NCBI RefSeq assembly: GCF_000152985.1
Contig: NZ_CH672395.1
Coordinates: 599,849-663,848 of the forward strand
DNA: 64,000 nucleotides
Direction: 5' to 3'
Source: Leeuwenhoekiella blandensis MED217
GTDB taxonomy: Bacteria > Bacteroidota > Bacteroidia > Flavobacteriales > Flavobacteriaceae
Of the stretch, positions 14,940 through 22,367 are shown piece by piece (positions within the stretch are counted from its first letter, which is position 1; every line of letters begins with the position of its first letter). The notes under the pieces are model-generated. The model made no database searches, had not been told where the DNA came from, and saw nothing but the letters and a program-made list of their open reading frames with translations. The position numbers and the translations under genes are program-made.

Positions 14940-17900
14940 ATGGTTTTAAAACTAGCATTTACCCGATTTTTACTCGTTTGCTTTTGTAGCATTTCTTTTG
15001 TTTCTGCACAACAAATAGATACCAGTTCGTTGGACTATAAAAGGCAAGTAGCAGCATTAAAAACCTGGAAAAAACAAGAGGCTGCAGATCGTGGTTACCA
15101 GCGAGCAACTCTTGAAAAGCTCAATGATCTAAAATCCTATTTTTCTCAGGTTCCGCAAGGTAAACCTTATATTACCACCCTGATGGAGACCGCATTATAT
15201 TATGAGCGTGAGAGGACCATAAAAGAGGCACTTCCAAAATACGAGTTGGCTCTTGAGGCCTTTAGAAAATCTTCCCTTAAGGACACCTGGCTAGTCAATA
15301 AACTATTAAACCGATATGCAGGTGCTTTATACGAGGCCGGAAAAAATCTTCAGGGGATCGCAATAACTAAAGAACTACTGGCTTTTAATAAAAAACACTA
15401 TCAAGAGGAGGTGGGCAGAACATATTTAAACCTCGCTGCTATGTATACTAAATCTTCTAACAGGGAGCTGAGCTTAATCTATAACGACAGCGCATATCAA
15501 CACACTAAAGAATCTGGTCTTGCAGATAATACTAATTTGGGAGCTTTTATTCAGTTTAATAAGGCCATGAGTTTAAGGGCTACAGGGGCCTATCAAGAAT
15601 CCAGAGAGGCAATGCAACGCGCAAATAAGATTTATGATTCATTGAATTATCATACCATACCTTCTCGAAGGGTTAACTATTTATTGTACAATTCCTATGT
15701 GTTAAATGGCCCAGGCACGTTGCAGGCTTCAAAAGCATCAATAGAAGAAATTAGAGAGGCACTGGCTATTTTCGATTCTATAAATCCTTTAAACTACAAT
15801 GCATATTATTTAAACATCCTTTATTCTGAGAACCTGTTTGTTTTAGAAGATTATAAAAAGGCATTAGAAGAAAATAAAAAGGGTATTGAAGTTTTAATAC
15901 ACAATTTTGGCATATCAAACCCAGACCTTTCTTTATCCTACGTACAGCAGGGACGTATCTACAATCGTTTACATGAAATAGATTCTGCGCGGATCTATTT
16001 TGAAAAATCTCTTTCCTTTTTTCCAAAGAGTAAAGACGAAGAGAATAAATATCGTTTCTCAGAGGTGGCACTTGAAGTGGCTTTGTTTTACGCACAACAA
16101 GGTGAAAGACAGAAAGCGATAGACCTTACACTGGCTGCTTTAAATTCGCTAAGCGTGGGTGTTAAGCTCAATTCTATTTTGCAAAATATAGATTTTTCTA
16201 AAATCCCTGCACACCCTGAGCTGGCTTCCCGTTTTTTTTTACAATCTAAAATATTAGAAAACCTTTATAAAGAAAATGAAGACCTAGCTTTGCTTGATCG
16301 AGCTTCACAGGCAATGCTTGATTGCCTAAAAGCTGTTAATCAGAGTAAAGAGGCTTTATTTAATCTCAAAAGCAAATCACGATTTTATGAACTAAAAGGG
16401 AACTATTTTGATAATGCCATTCGTATAACCCATGAGCTCTATGCAAAAACGCAACAAAAAGAGCACCTCAGAAGAGCGTTAGTGATTATGGAACTACATA
16501 AAAATGCCACCCTGCGTTCTCTTATTAATGACAGCAGGCAATACCTTGATAATTTAATTCCTTTGAAGGTGAGATCTGAAGAATTGGAGCTGCAGGCAGA
16601 AATTAATATTCTCGAAGAGCAACTGCAGCAACCCTATGATTCTCTTGTGCCTGCATTGGTTAAAGAACATGCTGCGCTTAAGGCAAGTGTCTTGGCCAAA
16701 AAAGAGGCTATGCATCAATGGCTTCTGCGAATCAAGAAGGAATACCCGGAATACTATGAATTGCAGTATAAAAACACAGACTGGATTGCATCTATTCAAA
16801 ATGAAATTGATTCTTGGATGGAATCTTCGTCAGATGCGTTGACTATTCAGTTTTTTGAGAGTGAAACGTCGTGGTTTGTTATTGCAAGGAAAGGAGCAGA
16901 CTTTAAATTTCTAAAGCTTGATCGAAGCGAGGCATTCAATAAGAATATAGATCAGTTTTTACTTGCGATTTCCAGTCCCGGAGAAATAGAATTTGCAAAT
17001 GAAGGACTGGCCATTTACAGTCGGTTATTAGCACCTTTAGGTACAGGTTTTCTGTCAGCCCGGGATTATTTCATAATTCCAGATGGGACGCTGTCTTTCC
17101 TCCCTTTTGAAAGTCTCATTTCTAAGAAGCCGCAAAATGTTGGAGCCTGGAGTGATTATGCATATTTGATTAAAGAGCATCGATTTTCATACCTCAATTC
17201 TCTCTTAGAAGCCACCTATCAAAATCGCGAGCAGGTCTCCCAATCGGTGATGGTTTTTGCTCCTTTTGCATTTGTATCAGATCAATCAGGAACCATGAGA
17301 AGTTTGGCTAGCACCCATGGTTTGGGAGCGCTTGATTTTACAAATGATGAAGCCGAGGCTATTTATAATTTAAAAGAGGCTAAAATATTCAAAGCCTTCG
17401 ATGCTACCGAAACTGCAGTCAAAGAACAAACAAAAGCCTTTGCTATATTACACTTGGCCACACACGCTGTGGTTGATGGTGAAAACCCTATGAGCTCCAA
17501 ATTGATTTTTGCTAAGGACTCTTTAAACGACGGGTATTTGTACAATTATGAACTTCCTACATTAAATCTGGATGCTGATCTAGTCTGCTTATCAGCTTGC
17601 GAAACCGGTTTAGGGCAATATCAAAAAGGAGAAGGTGTTTTGAGTCTTGCTCGCGGATTTCAGTTGGCTCAAATCCCAAATATTATGATGACCCTTTGGA
17701 AAATTCCCGATGCTTCCTCTAGTGCCTTGATGACGGGTTTTTATGAAAATCTGGAAGATAATCGTTATGCAGATGCACTCCACAAGGCAAAATTAAATTT
17801 TGTGGATCAACAGGATGATACCTATGCACACCCGTATTATTGGAGCGCTTTTATTCTGGTAGGTCAGCCCGCCGAAAACACTATTTCTCACGTAATTATT

Positions 17901-17972
17901 TATACTATAGTGGGAATTTTGTTGGGGCTTGTTTGCTTTTATTTTATACGGAAACGTCGAAAAGGCGTTTAA
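14940..17972 (+). CDS. exported TPR-CHAT cysteine protease with C-terminal membrane anchor
   Basis: A 1010-residue protein. A signal peptide (to about residue 24, SFVSAQQ) is followed by many TPR-like helical repeats (about 60-560), a coiled segment, and a CHAT domain (about 700-980). The CHAT catalytic dyad is visible: H842 in LHLATHA and C887 in LSACETG. A membrane helix near residues 982-1002 is followed by FIRKRRKGV, placing the tail in the cytoplasm and the protease in the periplasm. CHAT proteins are caspase-like peptidases. It starts 22 bp after the anti-sigma gene, so a sigma/anti-sigma/protease unit is likely. Confidence 0.88.
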   Translation: MVLKLAFTRFLLVCFCSISFVSAQQIDTSSLDYKRQVAALKTWKKQEAADRGYQRATLEKLNDLKSYFSQVPQGKPYITTLMETALYYERERTIKEALPKYELALEAFRKSSLKDTWLVNKLLNRYAGALYEAGKNLQGIAITKELLAFNKKHYQEEVGRTYLNLAAMYTKSSNRELSLIYNDSAYQHTKESGLADNTNLGAFIQFNKAMSLRATGAYQESREAMQRANKIYDSLNYHTIPSRRVNYLLYNSYVLNGPGTLQASKASIEEIREALAIFDSINPLNYNAYYLNILYSENLFVLEDYKKALEENKKGIEVLIHNFGISNPDLSLSYVQQGRIYNRLHEIDSARIYFEKSLSFFPKSKDEENKYRFSEVALEVALFYAQQGERQKAIDLTLAALNSLSVGVKLNSILQNIDFSKIPAHPELASRFFLQSKILENLYKENEDLALLDRASQAMLDCLKAVNQSKEALFNLKSKSRFYELKGNYFDNAIRITHELYAKTQQKEHLRRALVIMELHKNATLRSLINDSRQYLDNLIPLKVRSEELELQAEINILEEQLQQPYDSLVPALVKEHAALKASVLAKKEAMHQWLLRIKKEYPEYYELQYKNTDWIASIQNEIDSWMESSSDALTIQFFESETSWFVIARKGADFKFLKLDRSEAFNKNIDQFLLAISSPGEIEFANEGLAIYSRLLAPLGTGFLSARDYFIIPDGTLSFLPFESLISKKPQNVGAWSDYAYLIKEHRFSYLNSLLEATYQNREQVSQSVMVFAPFAFVSDQSGTMRSLASTHGLGALDFTNDEAEAIYNLKEAKIFKAFDATETAVKEQTKAFAILHLATHAVVDGENPMSSKLIFAKDSLNDGYLYNYELPTLNLDADLVCLSACETGLGQYQKGEGVLSLARGFQLAQIPNIMMTLWKIPDASSSALMTGFYENLEDNRYADALHKAKLNFVDQQDDTYAHPYYWSAFILVGQPAENTISHVIIYTIVGILLGLVCFYFIRKRRKGV

Positions 17973-18239
17973 AAAAAGGCGATTTTTTTAGTAGATTGTA
18001 CACATATAAAAACATCAAGAGGGGTGATGGAGAAATTGATACGTTGATTTCTTAATATCAAATGAAGTACAAGAAAACATTCTTGCTTCCGAAAAAATAA
18101 ATAGCGCAAAGCTCTACTATCTTTGAAAAGATATTCTAGTTGCCGCAAAGCGCTGCGCACAACGCAATTGAATAATTGCCCAAAGCTTCCGCAGCAGTAC
18201 AAATAAAATAGCTCAGGATTATCTGGAACTTTGTGAAAG
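17973..18239. other. intergenic region at the right edge of the accessory block
   Basis: No intact gene is visible in these 267 bp. About 18044-18240, read on the plus strand in more than one frame, gives protein-like pieces (EVQENILASEKINSAKLYYL and later KIAQDYLELCES) broken by stops. This may be a decayed gene. No clear terminator hairpin follows the CHAT gene. The repeat boundary at 18253 lies just beyond. Confidence 0.3.
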
Positions 18240-19127
18240 TTAATTGTTGAGGTGTTCTTTAAAAAAGGCAATGGTACGTTCCCAGGCGAGTTCAGCGGCT
18301 TCTTTGTCGTAACGGGGTGTGGTATTGTTGTGAAAGCCGTGATTCACATCAGGATATAAAAACATCCCGTATTCTTTATTGTGCGCTTTCAACTTGGCTT
18401 CATAAGCCGGCCATCCGGCATTTATACGCTCGTCGAGACCGGCATATTGCAATAAAAGCGGCGCTTGAATTTGATCAATATCTTCCGTAGGTTGCCCGCC
18501 ATAAAAGGGAACGGAAGCTTTTAAAGTAGGCACTTTTACCGCCATCATATTGGAGATTGATCCCCCAAAGCAAAAGCCTACAACGCCTACATTTCCGTTA
18601 CAGTCCTCGTGATTTAGAAGATACTCATAAGCAGCGATAAAATCTTCAAGCATCTCTTTGCTGTCACGTTTGCGCTGCATCGCACGACCGTCATCATCAT
18701 TACCGGGATAACCACCTAACGGACTCAACGCATCGGGTGCAATGGTGATAAAACCTTCAAGTGCTGCGATACGGGCTGTGTCTTCGATGTAGGGGTTGAG
18801 TCCGCGATTCTCGTGTACTACTACAATACCGCCTAATTTTGTTCTGGCGTCTTTAGGTTTTGAAAGTAAAGCTTTTATGCTTCCGCCGCCCTTAGGAGAA
18901 TTGTAAGTGATGAACGTTGAATCCAGATTGGGATCGTTAGGTGCGATTTGCCTCGTGGTTTCATAATCTGGCATCAAAAAACTTAAAAGCGCAGGCACAG
19001 TGATGCTGCTAGCTGCAAAAAGCGATAAACGCTCTACAAATTCTCGACGTTCTAGTTTATTATGCGCATAAGCGTCATACAGATCAAAAACTTCTTGTTG
19101 AATGTCTTCTTTTTTGAGCGTTTTCAT
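18240..19127 (-). CDS. dienelactone hydrolase family protein with Tat-like N-terminus
   Basis: A 295-residue alpha/beta hydrolase. The Cys-Asp-His triad is visible: C186 in GFCFGGS, D232 in AGLDER and H263 in VNHGFHN. The N-terminus has a twin-arginine-like stretch (RREFVERLSLFAASS, about 27-41) before a hydrophobic segment, as in YghX-type relatives, so export by Tat is possible. Family members hydrolyse lactones or esters; the substrate is unknown. Its last 81 codons are shared with the fragment at 8798-9052. It follows the gene at 19145-20326 after 17 bp. Confidence 0.9.
   Translation of the reverse strand: MKTLKKEDIQQEVFDLYDAYAHNKLERREFVERLSLFAASSITVPALLSFLMPDYETTRQIAPNDPNLDSTFITYNSPKGGGSIKALLSKPKDARTKLGGIVVVHENRGLNPYIEDTARIAALEGFITIAPDALSPLGGYPGNDDDGRAMQRKRDSKEMLEDFIAAYEYLLNHEDCNGNVGVVGFCFGGSISNMMAVKVPTLKASVPFYGGQPTEDIDQIQAPLLLQYAGLDERINAGWPAYEAKLKAHNKEYGMFLYPDVNHGFHNNTTPRYDKEAAELAWERTIAFFKEHLNN
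18253..18495. repeat. right copy of the 243-bp direct repeat (inside the intact hydrolase gene)
   Basis: This is the partner of 8808-9050: same orientation, same length, 7 mismatches. Here it is part of an uninterrupted hydrolase gene. The differences (for example the Leu codons CTA and TTG, and the Asp-Val-Asn-His codons) leave the protein unchanged. Confidence 0.85.
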
Positions 19128-19144
19128 ATTCAGATTATTTTAGG

Positions 19145-20326
19145 TTATTGCGTTATATACATCACGGCAGAATCTTCGATATATTTTGAAGGGTTAAAAA
19201 CGGCATTAAAGTTAGAATCTACTTGATCGATGCTGCTTTGCAACTCGAGTAGTTTGGTTCTGAATTCATCAGCAAAGGCGTCATTTTTAGAAAACTGCGT
19301 AATAAGTTCTTGGTACTTGCCTATGTTACTTTTCATACGTAAGGTAAGTTGACCAAAACGCTGGCGTAGCGATTGTGTTTTTACCATAAAGCGTTCTACT
19401 TCGGTAAGCCAGTCTTTATTTCCTTCTTTTTCCCATTTTGAAATACGGTCGTTTATCGCCTTTCTAAAGTTGTTTTTTAAGGTTTCACGTTCACTGTCTA
19501 AGGTTGCATTTTGATATTGCTTAACCGCGCTCATATCTAGCCCGTAATATTTTGCTTGTTCTTCTAGCAAGCGCTTGTATTCGTCTTCAAGCTTATTAAG
19601 CTCTTCATTGATGCTGGTCCACTCGTTGTCAATAATGCTCTGTTGCTGGCTGAACTGACTCGCAGTATTGAGCACGTTGAGCATTGCCGGAGTTTGATCA
19701 CGCAGATCGCGACCGGTTCCTCCTACGATTTCCATTGCTGAAGTGATTCCTGTAGAAAAAGTTTGAAAAAGCGAACCATAAAGCGGCACGTTGCTCGCAG
19801 GCTCATTTAAAACCGTGATGCTTTTATTGATGAGATCAAGCCAATTGTCCTTGCCTTTTTTACGCTCGTACCATTCTTGATATTCCTTAAACCAGGCTTC
19901 ATACGCAGGATAATTCATAGGATTATTTATCGCAGCTACTTTGCTGAAGAATTCCTGAGAAGAAAGTAGCAAGTTGCTGGGTTTAATATCGCGATGAATG
20001 CTCATCAACTCGGTAAAAGCGAGTTGACCATTCAGTTTAAGCTGAATTTTTCTTGAATTTTCAAGAAGGGTGATGCGGTTTTCCTGTTTAGAAATGATGC
20101 TATCCAGGCTTCCCAAACGCTGACTGGTGCGATTAGGGTTTAAGTCTGAAAACTCGCCCTGAAGCGATTTTAGTTTGATCGCATTATCTTCTAATTGTTT
20201 GTTGAGGTTGAGCAGTAAGGAGTCACGCTCTTTTATAATTTGTTCCGAAACCTGATCTTGACCGTAGCTGCCTGTAATGGCAAATACACCAAAAATCATC
20301 AGGAAAATTCGATTCATGTAATTCAT
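19145..20326 (-). CDS. exported coiled-coil protein of unknown function
   Basis: A 393-residue protein with a signal peptide (ITGSYGQ, to about residue 22); ATG 20317 is an alternative start. The mature part is almost all helical, with coiled-coil stretches around residues 25-75 and 225-290 and no cysteine. A middle part (about 140-215) carries KEYQEWYERKKGKDNWLDLI. No family is recognised. It should be periplasmic. It is followed after 17 bp by the dienelactone hydrolase gene and is likely co-transcribed. A -7-like box lies 20 bp upstream. Confidence 0.65.
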   Translation of the reverse strand: MNYMNRIFLMIFGVFAITGSYGQDQVSEQIIKERDSLLLNLNKQLEDNAIKLKSLQGEFSDLNPNRTSQRLGSLDSIISKQENRITLLENSRKIQLKLNGQLAFTELMSIHRDIKPSNLLLSSQEFFSKVAAINNPMNYPAYEAWFKEYQEWYERKKGKDNWLDLINKSITVLNEPASNVPLYGSLFQTFSTGITSAMEIVGGTGRDLRDQTPAMLNVLNTASQFSQQQSIIDNEWTSINEELNKLEDEYKRLLEEQAKYYGLDMSAVKQYQNATLDSERETLKNNFRKAINDRISKWEKEGNKDWLTEVERFMVKTQSLRQRFGQLTLRMKSNIGKYQELITQFSKNDAFADEFRTKLLELQSSIDQVDSNFNAVFNPSKYIEDSAVMYITQ

Positions 20327-20345
20327 ACAGTTAATAGTTTAAAAC

Positions 20346-20353
20346 CAAAAATA
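20346..20353 (-). promoter_or_regulatory. candidate Bacteroidota -7 box TATTTTTG
   Basis: On the minus strand the sequence reads TATTTTTG, matching TAnnTTTG, 20 bp before the start of the coiled-coil gene. No good -33 TTTG was found at the usual distance, so this is only a partial match. Confidence 0.35.
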
Positions 20354-20436
20354 GCGAATTAACCTTTGGTAAACTGTTAACATTTCAAGGCCTAAACTAG
20401 TTCATAATCTAGGAGTTACACGAGGGCTTTAACATT

Positions 20437-21144
20437 TTAATTTCCTGATTGCTTGTGAAGTATAGCGTTTTTAGCATCTTCGAGATAGTTGCGGCCTATG
20501 GTATAACGCTTGTTTGCAATCTCGACACTATTGCCTTCAACAGCTTCTACTTTATTGATATTTGCCGTGTACGAGCGATGAATACGCACAAACTGATTGC
20601 TGGGTAATTCATCGGTAAAGCTGCCCAGTGTTTGATGCACGACATAATTGCCGTTAATAGTGATGATTTTGATATAATCTTTGAGGCTTTCTACGAGAAG
20701 AATATCGTCGAGATATACTTTTTTCATTTTCTTCTTATCTACCTTAACAAAGATCGACTCGTTTTCTGTTGTAGTTTTTGGGCTTTCTTGCTTTTTTGCA
20801 AGGGCTTTATTGGTGGCTTTTAAAAAGCGTGGGAGCGAGATGGGTTTAACGAGGTAATCCAGAACTTCGAGTTCAAAACCTTCAACAGCATATTCTTCGT
20901 GCGCTGTGGTTAAAATGACCATAGGCTTGGTGTCTAGGCTTTTTAAAAAGCTAAGGCCGTCAAGCACCGGCATATTGATATCTAGAAAAAGAAGGTCTAC
21001 CTCGTTGCTGCGTAAAAAGTCTAAGCTTTCTATAGCGTTGTCAAATGTTTTTATGATTTCCAAGCCTTTGAGTTGTGCAATATGATTTTTAATCACATTG
21101 ATGGCTAGGGGTTCATCGTCTATGATCACACATTTTAAACTCAT
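20437..21144 (-). CDS. LytTR-family response regulator
   Basis: A 235-residue protein with an N-terminal receiver domain (1-120; phospho-acceptor D55 in FLDINMP, K100-region VKPISLPRF) and a C-terminal LytTR DNA-binding domain (about 130-230; SIFVKVDKKKMKKV, LPSNQFVRIHRSY). It overlaps the sensor kinase gene upstream by 4 bp (ATGA), so the pair is translated together. LytTR proteins bind direct-repeat sites. The pair lies divergently next to the glycan locus, which makes that locus a possible target. Confidence 0.92.
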   Translation of the reverse strand: MSLKCVIIDDEPLAINVIKNHIAQLKGLEIIKTFDNAIESLDFLRSNEVDLLFLDINMPVLDGLSFLKSLDTKPMVILTTAHEEYAVEGFELEVLDYLVKPISLPRFLKATNKALAKKQESPKTTTENESIFVKVDKKKMKKVYLDDILLVESLKDYIKIITINGNYVVHQTLGSFTDELPSNQFVRIHRSYTANINKVEAVEGNSVEIANKRYTIGRNYLEDAKNAILHKQSGN

Positions 21145-22226
21145 AATAATCTCAATTTTAAATATACTTTATATTCATTGTCCTCTTCATAAATTTTCAA
21201 CTCATAATCCTGAGCTCCGTAGCCCAATTTAAGGCGTTTTTCAACATTTTCAATCCCAATACCGCCGGCATCAGGTATTTTATTGCGTAACTCTTTTTGA
21301 GGCAGGGTGTTGCTCATTTTAAAATATAAAAACGAATCTTTGATATCGAGATGAATGTTGATTTTTACTTTGCCTATATTCTTGCTGGCACCGTGCTTAA
21401 AGCCATTCTCAATAAAATGAATGAGCAACATAGGGGCGATATTTTTGCCTTTGGGGTTGCCTGTAACTTCAAACTTTAAATCCAGTTTTTTGTTGTACCT
21501 GATGTGCTCAAGATCAAGATAATTTTGAATAAACTTGATTTCTTTGGCCAGCGGTTGCCTTTTTTCTTTGGTTTCATACAACAAATACCGCATCAAGTCA
21601 GAAAGTTTTAAAATGGTTTCCGGCGTATTTTCAGATTTCTCAAGACTTAAGGAATAAATGTTATTCAAGGTGTTGAAGAAGAAATGAGGAGAGATCTGTG
21701 AACGTAAAAAACGCAATTCGGTTTCCAGATTTGACTTAGCCAGATTTGCAGCGATTTGTCTTTCGCGCAGCCAATCTATCGTAATTTTGATAGCAGCTCC
21801 AAACGAGATTACATACAATTCGCCCAGCATCATGACCACGACATAATTCACTCCAAGACTTGTGGTTTCTTCGGGCCCTTCTGGCCAAACATTGTTACTG
21901 ATCAAGAAATAGGTAAGTTCATATTTAATGATTACCATAATAAAAATCGCACCAATAAGACTCAGGCTAAAAAGGATGTATTTGCGCTTATAGATAAACA
22001 TCGGGATCAATACATACACCGTAAAATAGGTGAGTGAGATGTGAATAGGAAACCCTAATATGTTGGCTTTAAAGGAGTATAGGTAGTCATTGTAATAACT
22101 TCCCCAACGCAAAAAATTGAATAAAAAATAGACAATCCAAAAAATCAGATGGTGCGTAAGATTAATTTTATAACCCGTATTTGCATTGAGCAAAAAGTTA
22201 TTTCTAAAAGAATGGCGAAGGGGCAT
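21141..22226 (-). CDS. LytS-like sensor histidine kinase
   Basis: A 361-residue inner-membrane protein with four hydrophobic helices (about 24-42, 60-78, 84-102, 127-147), a short linker, and a His_kinase domain. The phospho-acceptor is H181 in SQISPHFFFNTLNNIY. The ATPase end shows MLLIHFIENGFKHG and GGIGIENVEKRL. No separate sensing domain is present, so the signal is probably sensed in or at the membrane. It forms an operon with the LytTR regulator and lies 141 bp from the divergent GH92 gene. Confidence 0.9.
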   Translation of the reverse strand: MPLRHSFRNNFLLNANTGYKINLTHHLIFWIVYFLFNFLRWGSYYNDYLYSFKANILGFPIHISLTYFTVYVLIPMFIYKRKYILFSLSLIGAIFIMVIIKYELTYFLISNNVWPEGPEETTSLGVNYVVVMMLGELYVISFGAAIKITIDWLRERQIAANLAKSNLETELRFLRSQISPHFFFNTLNNIYSLSLEKSENTPETILKLSDLMRYLLYETKEKRQPLAKEIKFIQNYLDLEHIRYNKKLDLKFEVTGNPKGKNIAPMLLIHFIENGFKHGASKNIGKVKINIHLDIKDSFLYFKMSNTLPQKELRNKIPDAGGIGIENVEKRLKLGYGAQDYELKIYEEDNEYKVYLKLRLL

Positions 22227-22367
22227 AGGTCAAAAGTCGGTTTTTAAGCTGTTTAGCTTTTGAAAACTGTTGTTGGTCTAATAAAAGCTAGAATCCGGGA
22301 TAAGATATTACATATTTATTAAAATTCTTAACAGAATACGCCCATTGAGGCGCAAACAGGCATACAA

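Noticed and set aside
13647-17972. A type III-E CRISPR (Craspase-like) system
   Set aside because: No repeat-spacer array and no Cas7-11-like gene are present, and the CHAT protein has a signal peptide and membrane anchor.
9051-18252. A transposon or IS-borne block
   Set aside because: No transposase, terminal inverted repeats or short target-site duplications were seen; the boundaries are a 243-bp gene-derived direct repeat.
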